A stretch of DNA of 59,960 bases, from NCBI RefSeq assembly GCF_900110135.1, contig NZ_FOCO01000021.1:1-59960 (forward strand). The letters run 5' to 3'. Below, in pieces: positions 29,520 through 38,158 of the stretch. Each line of letters opens with the position of its first letter. Positions within the stretch are counted from its first letter, which is position 1. The position numbers and the translations under genes were made by a program. The notes under the pieces are model-generated. The model saw only the letters and a list, made by a program, of their open reading frames with translations, was not told the origin of the DNA and did not search any database. Origin of the DNA: Pseudorhodobacter antarcticus. GTDB taxonomy: Bacteria; Pseudomonadota; Alphaproteobacteria; Rhodobacterales; Rhodobacteraceae.

Positions 29520-30153
29520 AACTACTTACCGATTTATCTTGATACAAGATATTGTGTACAGGTTTGAACGAACGTCTATGATGCGCGGTGACCCCAAGAT
29601 TTAGGAGCGCAGACTGATGCTCTTTTGTCGGATATCCCGCGTTGCGCGCCCAGCCATAGCCTGGAAACTCCCGGTCCAGCGCTGTCATGATGCGGTCGCG
29701 TGTCACTTTTGCCACAATCGACGCCGCAGCGATCGAAAGGCACAGCGCGTCACCCTTAATTATCGCTTGCCCCGCGCAGGGCATGTCGCGCGGCAACAGA
29801 TTTCCATCAATCAATGCATAATCGGGCGGCACGGGCAGCCCCTGCAATGCCCGCACCATGGCCAAATGGCTGGCGCGCAAAATGTTCATCGCATCAATTT
29901 CTTGCACCGTCGCATGCGCGATGGAAACTTCCGCAGCTTCCATAATCGCATCAAACAACGCTTCACGGCGCTTGGCGGTCAAGGCTTTGCTGTCGGCCAA
30001 ACCCGCTGGCACCCGGTCCGGCAACAGCCGCACGGCGGCCGCTGTCACGGGCCCTGCCAACGGCCCCCGCCCCACCTCATCCACCCCCGCAACGCAGGCA
30101 AAGCCTTGGGCCAAGGCTGCGGTTTCAAATTTGTCATCGGCTGTGGCTTTCAT
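29518..30153 (-). CDS. rnhB: ribonuclease HII
   Basis: A 211-residue RNase HII with the first catalytic Asp-Glu in VAGVDEVGRGPLAGPVTAAA, then ADSKALTAKRREALF, the Asp in YALIDGNLLP and the final Asp in AASIVAKVTRDRIM. It removes ribonucleotides from DNA and primers. ATG 30153 (MKATADDKFE) is chosen; the frame is open further upstream but that extension is unlike the family. It is on the same strand as ccrM, 87 bases upstream of it. The plus-strand base composition changes abruptly next to its start. Confidence 0.93.
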   Translation of the reverse strand: MKATADDKFETAALAQGFACVAGVDEVGRGPLAGPVTAAAVRLLPDRVPAGLADSKALTAKRREALFDAIMEAAEVSIAHATVQEIDAMNILRASHLAMVRALQGLPVPPDYALIDGNLLPRDMPCAGQAIIKGDALCLSIAAASIVAKVTRDRIMTALDREFPGYGWARNAGYPTKEHQSALLNLGVTAHHRRSFKPVHNILYQDKSVSS

Positions 30154-30247
30154 GCGGTTAACAAATCTGAAACCGATTGGAATGAAAAGGGGCCTGATGT
30201 CGGCTGGCCGCAGCGATGAAATGCAATAACTGCCGCGACATCGGGGT

Positions 30248-30264
30248 TTGATATTGAATATCAA
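30248..30264. promoter_or_regulatory. 17-base palindrome between rnhB and the exported-protein gene
   Basis: TTGATATT and AATATCAA form a perfect inverted repeat around a single G. It lies in the centre of the divergent 163-base gap between rnhB (minus) and the gene at 30317 (plus). Its size and symmetry suit a dimeric regulator. The bound protein is not known. Confidence 0.5.
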
Positions 30265-30316
30265 CGCGGCTTGCAGGCAGATTGGTGGGGTGCTGCGGAC
30301 CGGAAAGGATCTTGCC

Positions 30317-30601
30317 ATGAAACGATATCTTTTGGCTGCCATGTTCAGCCTGATGCTGGCAGGGGCGGCGCAGGCGGAGTGTTTTGCCGATTATAAGGCC
30401 AAGCAAGACAGCCCCTTGCGGCTGCATTATGGGGTGGTTGCGGTGCCGGACGCCGCCTGTTCGGTGCGGGCGGCGGCGGGTGTGATTGCACCGCGGCTGG
30501 CGAAACGGGGGTGGACCTTGTTGAATGTTGTTTCGGTTTTCGGGCCGGACGGCCTTGCGGAAAGGAAAGCCAATGCGGGCGCTTACTTCCTCTCCTTCTG
30601 A
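30317..30601 (+). CDS. small exported protein of unknown function
   Basis: A 94-residue protein with a clear signal peptide (MKRYLLAAMFSLMLAGAAQA, cleavage after AQA) and a mature part of about 74 residues containing two Cys (ECFADYKAKQ and AACSVRAAAG), which could form a disulfide in the periplasm. The family was not recognised. ATG 30317 follows GAAAGGAT. Its last 29 bases overlap the start of the next gene, so the two are probably translated together. Confidence 0.75.
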   Translation: MKRYLLAAMFSLMLAGAAQAECFADYKAKQDSPLRLHYGVVAVPDAACSVRAAAGVIAPRLAKRGWTLLNVVSVFGPDGLAERKANAGAYFLSF

Positions 30602-31277
30602 AAGTTTACGGGCGGGCAACCGGGTCGTTGCGGGCGGCATCGCGGCGATTGTGGTGATTTTGCTGGGCACCGCGGTGTTTTTGTTTCTGAATCTGCCCGA
30701 TGCCAACGCTTTCAATGCGCGGGTGGAACGGATTTTTATGGAGAACGACGGCCTGACCACAGGGGCTGAGATTAAGCTGTTGGAAATTCTGGCCCAATCG
30801 GGGACTGCGTTTTCGGGGGTGCTGGCCAGCTACCGCGTTGTGATCTTTGTCTTGCTGGTGTTTGCGACGGCGTTGATGGTGGCGGCGCTAGTTTTTCTGG
30901 TTACGATCATCGCTTTGAACAGGCGGATTTCGGCGATTCAGCGGTCGGGGATTCAGGTTTCCAGCCTGCTGATCAGTCGGGAAACGAACGCGGTTTATAT
31001 CAATGATTTGGAGTTTAAGCTGACTGAGGCGGCGATTGAAACGCTGTCAGTGCTGGCGGAGGCGCGGATGGATGATGATGTGATGACGGGCGCCCAGATT
31101 GAAGGGGTGATTTCGGGACGAGATTCGTCGGATTGTGAGGAGGCCGCGGGGGCCACGCGGGTGAAACGGCTGCGGGACGCGCTGGGAAATCAGTTGGTTT
31201 CTGAATTGCTGGTCAAAACGATTGCCCGGCGGGGCTATGTTTTGGCGGTGGGCAAGGATGTGATCCGCATGATGTGA
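30573..31277 (+). CDS. two-TM membrane protein with a winged-helix-like C-terminal domain
   Basis: A 234-residue protein. Hydrophobic segments at about 18-41 and 89-115 bracket an external loop of about 47 residues; the C-terminal 120 residues would be cytoplasmic. That part (about 145-226) reads EFKLTEAAIETLSVLAEA ... RVKRLRDALGNQLVSELLVKTIARRGYVLAV, which resembles the OmpR-type winged helix, especially the final RGYVL hairpin. It may be a membrane-tethered DNA-binding regulator whose loop senses something outside, perhaps with the exported protein encoded in overlap. Neither role is proven. ATG 30573 follows AAAGGAAAG. Confidence 0.7.
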   Translation: MRALTSSPSESLRAGNRVVAGGIAAIVVILLGTAVFLFLNLPDANAFNARVERIFMENDGLTTGAEIKLLEILAQSGTAFSGVLASYRVVIFVLLVFATALMVAALVFLVTIIALNRRISAIQRSGIQVSSLLISRETNAVYINDLEFKLTEAAIETLSVLAEARMDDDVMTGAQIEGVISGRDSSDCEEAAGATRVKRLRDALGNQLVSELLVKTIARRGYVLAVGKDVIRMM

Positions 31278-31286
31278 GGCTGCGAA

Positions 31287-31369
31287 ATCGCGCGCGATGC
31301 GGGACGTAACCCACTGATATAAAACGGGTTCGCGATTTTCATTTACCAAATCTTAACACTCGCATCGCG
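31287..31369. promoter_or_regulatory. composite element A: palindrome, CtrA-like box, GCATCGCG
   Basis: The 12-base palindrome ATCGCGCGCGAT (31287-31298) is followed by TTACC-AAATC-TTAAC (31343-31357), a near match to the CtrA pattern TTAA-N7-TTAA with one changed base and a six-base spacer. GCATCGCG follows at 31362-31369. The same three parts in the same order and nearly the same spacing recur at 46526-46607. This copy lies upstream of nspC. Confidence 0.55.
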
Positions 31370-31447
31370 GGCATCGCAGGCCGCTGGCTTGCACCAAGGG
31401 GCCCTGTGGCCTATATCCCCCTTTCTTGCCATGAACCGGGGGCTGCC

Positions 31448-32542
31448 ATGATTCCAACGCCGTATTACTTGATTGATAAGGCACGGCTGGCGGCCAATAT
31501 GACCGCCATGGACCGCTTGCGCGAGCTGTCGGGCGCGAAATGTTTGCTGGCGCTGAAATGCTTTGCGACCTGGCCCGCGTTTGACGCGATGCGCGACCAT
31601 ATGGACGGCACCACGTCATCCAGCCTGTATGAATTGCGGTTGGGGCGGGAGCGGTTTGGCAAGGAAACTCACGCTTATTCCGTGGCTTGGGCGGCAGATG
31701 AGGTGACGGAGGCGGTGACTTACGCCGACAAGATTATCTTTAATTCCATCAGCCAATTGTTGCGGTTTGACGCGGAAACGGCGGGGATTGCACGCGGGTT
31801 GCGCTTGAACCCGCAGTTTTCGACATCGCATTTTGATTTGGCGGACCCGGCGCGGCCATTTAGCCGTTTGGGCGAATGGGATTTGGCAAAATTGGAGGCG
31901 GTGAAGGATAAAATTTCCGGCGTGATGATTCATTACAACTGCGAAAACGGCGATTTTGACCTGTTTGACCAGCAGTTGACGCGGATTGAAACCGAATTTG
32001 GCGCGTTTTTGGCAGGGCTGGAGTGGGTGAGCCTTGGCGGCGGCATCCACTTTACTGGCGATGGCTATCCGCTGGAACGGCTGGCTGCGCGGTTGGCAGC
32101 GTTTGCGCAGCGGTTTGGCGTGCAGGCGTATTTGGAACCGGGCGAGGCGGCGATCACTGGGGCGGCGAGTTTGGAAGTGTCGGTGCTGGATATTTTGAAC
32201 AACGGCAAGGACTTGGCGATTATCGACAGCTCGGTTGAGGCGCATATGCTGGATTTGCTGATCTACCGCGAACCTGCCAAGATGAACGTTTCGGGCGACC
32301 ACCCCTATATGATTTGCGGGAAATCCTGCCTTGCGGGCGATATTTTTGGCGAGTTTTCATTCCCCGCACCGCTGAAAATTGGCGATCGGTTGAGCATTGC
32401 GGACGCGGCGGGTTACACGATGGTTAAGAAAAACTGGTTCAACGGGGTGCGGATGCCCGCAATCGTTTTGCGCGAATTAGACGGGTCGCTGACCGTGGCG
32501 CGCACGTTTGATTATGCCGATTTTGAAGGCAATCTGGGCTGA
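31448..32542 (+). CDS. nspC: carboxynorspermidine decarboxylase
   Basis: A 364-residue fold-III PLP decarboxylase of the alanine-racemase type. The N-terminus TPYYLIDKARLAANM and the PLP lysine in GAKCLLALKCFATWP are characteristic. The glycine-rich phosphate site is LEWVSLGGGIHFTGDGYP, and the catalytic Cys region is YMICGKSCLAGDIFGEF. It decarboxylates carboxynorspermidine or carboxyspermidine, the last step of the alternative polyamine route. ATG 31448 is selected over an upstream in-frame start because it gives the family N-terminus. The partner synthase gene follows after 12 bases. Confidence 0.93.
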   Translation: MIPTPYYLIDKARLAANMTAMDRLRELSGAKCLLALKCFATWPAFDAMRDHMDGTTSSSLYELRLGRERFGKETHAYSVAWAADEVTEAVTYADKIIFNSISQLLRFDAETAGIARGLRLNPQFSTSHFDLADPARPFSRLGEWDLAKLEAVKDKISGVMIHYNCENGDFDLFDQQLTRIETEFGAFLAGLEWVSLGGGIHFTGDGYPLERLAARLAAFAQRFGVQAYLEPGEAAITGAASLEVSVLDILNNGKDLAIIDSSVEAHMLDLLIYREPAKMNVSGDHPYMICGKSCLAGDIFGEFSFPAPLKIGDRLSIADAAGYTMVKKNWFNGVRMPAIVLRELDGSLTVARTFDYADFEGNLG

Positions 32543-32554
32543 AGGAGGCGGGAT

Positions 32555-33793
32555 ATGAAACGCACTGTTTTGATCATTGGCGCGGGCGGCGTGGCACAGG
32601 TTGTGGCGCATAAATGCGCGCAAAATAACGATATTTTGGGCGATTTGCATATTGCCAGCCGCACGGTTGCCAAGTGCGAGGCGATTATAGATTCGGTCCG
32701 TGCCAAAGGGGCGATGAAGATTGCGGGCGATTTTGGCGTTCACACGTTGGACGCGATGGATGTTGCTGCGGTGGCGGCGTTGATTGGGCAGACGGGCGCG
32801 CAGATTGTGATCAATGTCGGCTCGCCGTTTGTGAATATGACGGTGTTGGAGGCCTGTATTCAGACGGGTGCGGCCTGTATCGACACCGCGATTCACGAGG
32901 ATCCGACGAAGGTGTGCGAGACGCCGCCGTGGTACGGCAATTATGAATGGAAGCGGCGCGAGGCCTGTAAAGCTGCGGGCGTGACGGCGATTTTGGGCGC
33001 AGGGTTCGATCCGGGTGTGGTCAACGCGTTTGCGCGCTATGCCGTGGATGCTTGCATGGATACTGTGGAAAGCATTGATATTGTTGATATTAATGCAGGC
33101 AGCCACGGGCGCTATTTTTCCACCAACTTTGACCCCGAGATCAATTTTCGCGAATTTACGGGCACGGTTTATGCGTGGCAGGGCGGCGAATGGACCGAAA
33201 ACCGCATGTTTGAGGTGATGCGTGAGGATGATTTGCCCGTGGTGGGGCGGCATAAGAGCTATCTGTCCGGGCATGATGAGGTGCATTCGCTGGCTGCGCG
33301 GTATCCCCACGCCGATGTGCGGTTTTGGATGGGGTTTAGCGACCATTATATTAACGTGTTTACCGTATTGCAGAATTTGGGCTTGTTGTCGGAGCAGCCC
33401 GTGGTGACGGCGGAGGGGCTGGAAGTGGTGCCCCTGAAGCTGGTGAAAGCGGTGTTGCCGGACCCATCGAGTTTGGCGCCGGATTATACAGGCAAGACAT
33501 GTATTGGCGATTTTGTGCGGGGCGTGAAGGACGGCAAGCCTGTCGAGGTGTTTGTGTACAACACGTCCGACCACGCGCAGGCGTTTGCGGAGGTGGGCAG
33601 CCAAGGGATTTCCTATACCGCCGGGGTGCCGCCCGTGGCCGCTGCGATGTTGATTGCGAGCGGGGTTTGGGACGTGGGCCACATGGCGAATGTGGAAGAT
33701 TTGGACCCGAAGCCGTTTTTGGCGCTGCTGAACCGCATTGGCTTGCCGACGCGGATTAAGGATGCTGATGGGGACCGCGCGCTGGTGCTATAG
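32555..33793 (+). CDS. carboxynorspermidine/carboxyspermidine synthase (saccharopine dehydrogenase-like)
   Basis: A 412-residue NAD(P)H-dependent reductase with a Rossmann start TVLIIGAGGVAQVVAHKCAQ and the middle part VINVGSPFVNMTVLEACIQTGAACIDTA followed by ILGAGFDPGVVNAFARYA. It condenses aspartate semialdehyde with a diamine to give the carboxy-polyamine used by NspC. A strong AAGGAGGCGGGAT lies before ATG 32555. The pair is an operon for spermidine or norspermidine synthesis independent of SAM decarboxylase. Its 3' end overlaps the 3' end of the reductive dehalogenase gene by six bases. Confidence 0.92.
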   Translation: MKRTVLIIGAGGVAQVVAHKCAQNNDILGDLHIASRTVAKCEAIIDSVRAKGAMKIAGDFGVHTLDAMDVAAVAALIGQTGAQIVINVGSPFVNMTVLEACIQTGAACIDTAIHEDPTKVCETPPWYGNYEWKRREACKAAGVTAILGAGFDPGVVNAFARYAVDACMDTVESIDIVDINAGSHGRYFSTNFDPEINFREFTGTVYAWQGGEWTENRMFEVMREDDLPVVGRHKSYLSGHDEVHSLAARYPHADVRFWMGFSDHYINVFTVLQNLGLLSEQPVVTAEGLEVVPLKLVKAVLPDPSSLAPDYTGKTCIGDFVRGVKDGKPVEVFVYNTSDHAQAFAEVGSQGISYTAGVPPVAAAMLIASGVWDVGHMANVEDLDPKPFLALLNRIGLPTRIKDADGDRALVL

Positions 33794-36700
33794 GTCGATG
33801 TGCAACGTGCCGTTGGGTTCGGCGGCACGCGAACAGCACAGGATGACGCGGGTTTCGCGTTCGGTTTTTGACAGGACATAATCGCGATGTTCCACCGCTT
33901 GGCCCGGTGGAATGGCAACTGCGCACACGCCGCAAATGCCATCGGCGCACTTGGTGGTGATGGGGAACCCATTGGCGGCCAGCACATCAGTGGCGGATTG
34001 ATTTGCCGGGATGTGTAGGATTTTGTTGGATTTTGTCAGATGCAGGGCGAAGGGGTGGTTGACCCAATCGGGGGTTTCGGGCGTTGCGAAAAATTCGCGG
34101 GCCAGCGCAGTTTCGGGCCAATTGTGGGCGGTGGCAGCGGCGAAAACCGCGTCCATGTAGCGGGGGGAGCCGCAGGTGTAGAGTTTGTGGCCGGGCGTGT
34201 ATTCGGGGATGATTTGGGCAAAGTTGGCGCGGGTGGTGTGGTGAATGTGGGCGTTGTTGGCCCATGGGGCGGCTTGGATTTCGGCGGTGAACCCTGCGGA
34301 GTTTGTGGAGTAATGCAGCGCAAAATCGCGGGTTAGCGCGTGCAGGCGGTGCGCCATGGTCAGCATGGGGGTGACGCCGATGCCGCCTGCCATGAGGAGT
34401 GAAAAGGGGGCGGATTCGGTTAGCGGGAAGTGGTTGTGCGGCGCGCTGATGAACAGGCGGCGGCCGGGGTGGAAGATGCGGTGCATCAGCGCGGAGCCGC
34501 CGCGGCCGTTTGGTTCACGCAAAAGGCCGAGGACGTATTTTGAGGCGTCGGCGGGGTCGCCTGCCAATGAGTATTGGCGCTGGTATTCGGGGGCCACGAC
34601 CACGTCGATATGCGCGCCGGCGGTGAAGGGGGGCAGATCGGCGCCATCGGCGCGGCGCAGCTCGAACCGGGCGGTGTCGGGGGTGAGGTCATCCCTTTTG
34701 GTGATGATGACCGGGAAAACCGGCGGCGCGGCCAGCGGTTTTGGGCCGGGGGCGAGGGTTGTGGTATCGCCGCGCGCCAGTTGCGCCTTGTAATCGGCGG
34801 GCAGCAGGAGTTGGCGGTAGCGGGCGATCCCTTCCTCTCGGTTAATCGGCTGGGTCACGGGATAGGGGTGGGGCATGACGTCGGCGGGGTAAACGGCGAG
34901 GGTTTGATCTTTGTATTGCAGGTTGATTTGCGGGCTGATGCCGCGCGTGTTGGTAGCGCGGGCGGTGATGTAGCGCCCCGCGCTTGGGTCCAGCTCAATA
35001 TCCCACCACCATTTTTTCACCGGATTGATGCCGCCGCGACCGAGCTTATCGTCGAGTGCGGCAAGCGCGGGGGCAGTTTGCGGGGCTTTCATCGCGACCC
35101 AGCGCACGGCGGATTCGGCGAACAACCCCTCAAGGTTCCACGGGCAGGTTTTCATGCAGCGACCACACATGCCGCCCGCCGCGTTGGTCAGGCGGTAGCG
35201 GGTGCATTTTTCGGCGTCGGATTTCCAAATCTCATATCCGTTGTACATCAACTTTGGCCCGGCGGTGATGGCCCCTGATGGACATTCACGCGCGCATTTG
35301 TTGCAAGAATTGCAGAAGGTTTGCAGGCCAAAGTCGATGGGCAGGTCGTGGTCCATCGGCATTGTGGTGGTGACGGTGCCCGATTTCAGGCGGGGGCCGA
35401 GATAGGGATTGAGGATAACCTCGCCAATCCGGCTCACCTCTCCCAAGCCCGAGAGCAGGAGAAGGGGCGGTTGCAGCACCTCGCCGTCAATCACGGAATG
35501 GACGCGGGCATCGAACCCCATACGGCGGATTTGTTCGCCGATCACACCGCCCAGCAGGGAAAAGCGCAGGTAAGCGCGCATGGATTGGGCCACCGAAATC
35601 CAGTCATCGCCGGACGCGCCCTCCATCGTCTCATGCCCTTGGTCGAGCAGCAGGTTGACGGCATGGGGGTGGCGGGCGTCGATTGGATCGCCGTTGGAGC
35701 CGTGCGAGTACCACGCCCATTCGGGCACGCGGCACAGGCCCACGGCATCGGCGGAGAGGTAATAGCTGGCCGCTTTCAGGTTTTGGGCGTTGGTTTTGGG
35801 GTTGGCGGCGTTGGCGGATATTGGGCCGCGCGGGCCACCGAATTGCAGCAGCAACAGCGCACCAAGGGCACGGCGGGCACAGGCGCCGATCGGGCTTTTG
35901 ACGACATAATAACCGCCCTTGGCCACGTCTTGGACGGATTTTCCCATGTCGCCAAACAGGGCGCGGGCGAAAAATTCGGCGCGTTTGGGGAAACGCGGGA
36001 TGCGGGGTTCGTCCATATAAGTGGTTGGTTTTTTGACACGTTTTAGGGTTTCAAACGGATAGGGGCCAAGGTGAAAAGGGCGGTTGGCAAAGGGGTGGGC
36101 GGTTTTGGCGGAGCGCGCGGAATGGCGACCCACCTGCCAGTCGGGGCCGTGGCTGTGCCAGCCGTTGCGGCCTGCGTTGGGGGCGAGGGGTTGGTCGGGG
36201 ACCAGTTCCATCGTGGTGGTCACGGCGGCCAGCGCAAAGCGTTTGCCGACATAGGGCGCGGTGCCGGTTTCATCCACCAGCCCCGCGCTGGCAGCAAGGC
36301 GCAGCAGGTCAACATCGGACGTGCTGGCGGAATGGGCGCGGGCGGGGTGGCCGAGAAGGCGTAGGTAGCTGGAGATCACCACTGCGGTGTTGTTGGCCAG
36401 CAGGGCAGCGCGGTGGGTTTGGGTGCCATCCAACCAATCGGTGCCGGGTTCATCCGTCTCCGGGTCGCGGGTGTATTCCACAAGGAAAACAAGAGCGTGG
36501 CTGTGGTGCGGGATGGGGGCATGGGCCATGCGGGCGGCGTCGAGGACATCGGCGTAAATCTGATCTATGCCAGCGGCGTGGGTGGCGGGTTGGCCCTGTT
36601 CGAGTTCCGCGCGCAGGGCGTTGATGCCGGGGTTGCGGTGCGGGGTTTTTAAGTGGTGATCGGGGTGCAGGGCCGCGATACCGACCATTGAGGCGTCAAA

Positions 36701-36976
36701 ATAATAGCTGGCGGATTTAAGGTGATCGGAGCGCGCGGCGGGGTTTTCGGGGATTTCGGCGGGGCCATGGGCCAGCGCGCCATCGCGGACCGTATCGAAC
36801 ATGCCCATGAAGCGCGACATGGCGTGGGTAAGGTTTTCGGGGTCTGGGTGTGTGAAATCAAGAGGTTGCGGGGTGGGCAGGTGTGTAAGGTTCACCGGGC
36901 CTGCGTGCCGCGCCAGACGTTCCAAAGGAAAGGGACCGAGATGTACGGGGCGATCCTTGATGGAAAACAGGCGCAT
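33788..36976 (-). CDS. self-sufficient cytosolic reductive dehalogenase, BhbA type
   Basis: A 1062-residue fusion. Residues 8-250 and 298-520 are two diverged copies of one half: RPVHLGPFPLERL matches RPFHLGPYPFETL, and DHLKSASYYFDASMVGI matches QNLKAASYYLSADAVGL. The second copy is the corrinoid-binding RdhA core, followed by two ferredoxin-type clusters: C555, C558, C561, C565 (CNSCNKCARECPSGAI) and C591, C604, C607, C611. From about 755 a phthalate-dioxygenase-reductase-like module follows: flavin site RQYSL (800-804), nucleotide loop LLMAGGIGVTPML (861-873), plant-type 2Fe-2S C1010, C1015, C1018 and C1047 or C1048. No Tat signal, so cytosolic and non-respiratory. By spacing, Tyr423 with Arg485 may match the Tyr-Lys or Tyr-Arg pair of characterised enzymes. 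It should remove halogen from an organohalide at NAD(P)H expense; the substrate is unknown. Confidence 0.9.
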   Translation of the reverse strand: MRLFSIKDRPVHLGPFPLERLARHAGPVNLTHLPTPQPLDFTHPDPENLTHAMSRFMGMFDTVRDGALAHGPAEIPENPAARSDHLKSASYYFDASMVGIAALHPDHHLKTPHRNPGINALRAELEQGQPATHAAGIDQIYADVLDAARMAHAPIPHHSHALVFLVEYTRDPETDEPGTDWLDGTQTHRAALLANNTAVVISSYLRLLGHPARAHSASTSDVDLLRLAASAGLVDETGTAPYVGKRFALAAVTTTMELVPDQPLAPNAGRNGWHSHGPDWQVGRHSARSAKTAHPFANRPFHLGPYPFETLKRVKKPTTYMDEPRIPRFPKRAEFFARALFGDMGKSVQDVAKGGYYVVKSPIGACARRALGALLLLQFGGPRGPISANAANPKTNAQNLKAASYYLSADAVGLCRVPEWAWYSHGSNGDPIDARHPHAVNLLLDQGHETMEGASGDDWISVAQSMRAYLRFSLLGGVIGEQIRRMGFDARVHSVIDGEVLQPPLLLLSGLGEVSRIGEVILNPYLGPRLKSGTVTTTMPMDHDLPIDFGLQTFCNSCNKCARECPSGAITAGPKLMYNGYEIWKSDAEKCTRYRLTNAAGGMCGRCMKTCPWNLEGLFAESAVRWVAMKAPQTAPALAALDDKLGRGGINPVKKWWWDIELDPSAGRYITARATNTRGISPQINLQYKDQTLAVYPADVMPHPYPVTQPINREEGIARYRQLLLPADYKAQLARGDTTTLAPGPKPLAAPPVFPVIITKRDDLTPDTARFELRRADGADLPPFTAGAHIDVVVAPEYQRQYSLAGDPADASKYVLGLLREPNGRGGSALMHRIFHPGRRLFISAPHNHFPLTESAPFSLLMAGGIGVTPMLTMAHRLHALTRDFALHYSTNSAGFTAEIQAAPWANNAHIHHTTRANFAQIIPEYTPGHKLYTCGSPRYMDAVFAAATAHNWPETALAREFFATPETPDWVNHPFALHLTKSNKILHIPANQSATDVLAANGFPITTKCADGICGVCAVAIPPGQAVEHRDYVLSKTERETRVILCCSRAAEPNGTLHIDL

Positions 36977-37044
36977 TTCGGTTCCTTGGTGACCCGTGTT
37001 GCGGAAACCTTGGGCAGACGGGGCGCAATGTCAATTGGTGGTGC

Positions 37045-37074
37045 AAAAGGGCGCCCCAAGGAACGCCCTTTTTT
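37045..37074 (-). terminator. intrinsic terminator after the sugar-type ABC operon
   Basis: AAAAGGGCG (37045-37053) and CGCCCTTTT (37064-37072) form a nine-base stem around a ten-base loop, with T-runs on both strands. It lies 17 bases after the binding-protein stop and 69 bases before the dehalogenase start, so it should partly or wholly separate the two transcripts. Confidence 0.85.
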
Positions 37075-37090
37075 CGTAGTTTGGGTGGGG

Positions 37091-38137
37091 TTATTTGCCC
37101 CAGATTGCTGAATACGCCTCACGGTAGCCGTTTTGTGGATCAAAGCTGTTGCTGTCGCCAGAGGCGGCAAGACCAGCCTCAGTCACCAGCGCGGGCGCGG
37201 TGATGTAGCCTGAACACGCCTCACCTTGCACGGCGCGGTTCATTTCATCGACCATTTGCCAGCCTTGCAGGTTCAAAGGTTCGGCCACGGTGATTGCCTG
37301 GTATTGCCCGGTGCGGATGCGTTGAAACGCCGCCTCGGACCCATCGCCAGCGGAGCCTGCAAGCGGGTTGGATTTGCCATCAATGCCAGCCGCAGCAAGC
37401 GCCGGGCCCATAAAGTCGAAATAGAGGTCGTTGATCGCCAAAGAATGGGTCCATTTGTCACCATATTTTTGCAGCAAGGACGTGGTGAGCGGACCCATGC
37501 GCGCGGACGTGTCGGCGATGGGGGTGTCGACGTATTCCAGCACGGTGCCGCCCATGGATTCGATGGTTTCTTTGATGCGGTCGGCCTTGGCAATCGCGAT
37601 TTCATAGGTGCTGTCGGTGAAGATGATGGCGCCCATGTCTGTGCCCCCCTCCATCGCCCATTTCGCGGCGGTTTCGGACACGGTCATCGCATCGGTGGAG
37701 ACGTTGGCGAAAATGCCGTTGGGGATGTCGCAGCCAATTTGCGGGCCGGAATGCCACGCGACCATCGGGATGTTGGCGGCTTTGATGCCTTCAATCGCGG
37801 CCTGTTGTTCCATCGCGTCAAAGCCGTTGATGATGATGCCTGCGGGTTGCAGGGCCATCGCCTGACCAAATGCCGCCGTGCGCCCTTGGACGGAGCCTGC
37901 GCCATCAATCACGCGGACGGTCCAGCCGATTTTGGCGGCTGCTTCCTCTACCCCAGTTGTCACACCAAGGATGCCGCCGTTTTTCAGATCGCCTGCGAGG
38001 ACGACGATGAGTTTGGCATCGGCGGCCTTTGGGCCTGTGGTGGGGCCGTCAAAAGCGGTTTGGGCAAAGGCGGGTAGGCCGAGGGTGAGGGCGGTTGTGC
38101 CTGCGAGAAGGGTGGCGATAAAGGTTCGTTTCAGCAT
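37091..38137 (-). CDS. sugar-type ABC transporter periplasmic binding protein (RbsB-like)
   Basis: A 348-residue exported protein with a signal peptide (LKRTFIATLLAGTTALTLGLPAFA) and a type-1 periplasmic binding fold of the Peripla_BP_4 class. ALQPAGIIINGFDAMEQQAAIEGIKAANIPMVAWHSG holds the usual second-strand pattern, and WTHSLAINDLYFDFMGPALAAAG the hinge region. The ligand is unknown; relatives bind ribose, xylose, autoinducer-2 or other polyols. It is the last of a three-gene ATPase-permease-binding protein operon, an unusual position for a binding protein, and the operon is divergent from a LacI regulator. Confidence 0.88.
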   Translation of the reverse strand: MLKRTFIATLLAGTTALTLGLPAFAQTAFDGPTTGPKAADAKLIVVLAGDLKNGGILGVTTGVEEAAAKIGWTVRVIDGAGSVQGRTAAFGQAMALQPAGIIINGFDAMEQQAAIEGIKAANIPMVAWHSGPQIGCDIPNGIFANVSTDAMTVSETAAKWAMEGGTDMGAIIFTDSTYEIAIAKADRIKETIESMGGTVLEYVDTPIADTSARMGPLTTSLLQKYGDKWTHSLAINDLYFDFMGPALAAAGIDGKSNPLAGSAGDGSEAAFQRIRTGQYQAITVAEPLNLQGWQMVDEMNRAVQGEACSGYITAPALVTEAGLAASGDSNSFDPQNGYREAYSAIWGK

Positions 38138-38158
38138 GTTGGATCCTCCCATTACATG

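Noticed and set aside
30154-30316. Origin of replication in the gap at the composition switch
   Set aside because: The switch fits an origin, but the gap is short, not AT-rich and lacks DnaA boxes, so it is reported only as a composition change.
32477-33682. Long minus-strand frame of 401 codons opposite the carboxynorspermidine synthase
   Set aside because: Composition is typical of antisense reading (His/Arg-rich), with no motif; the plus-strand gene is clear.
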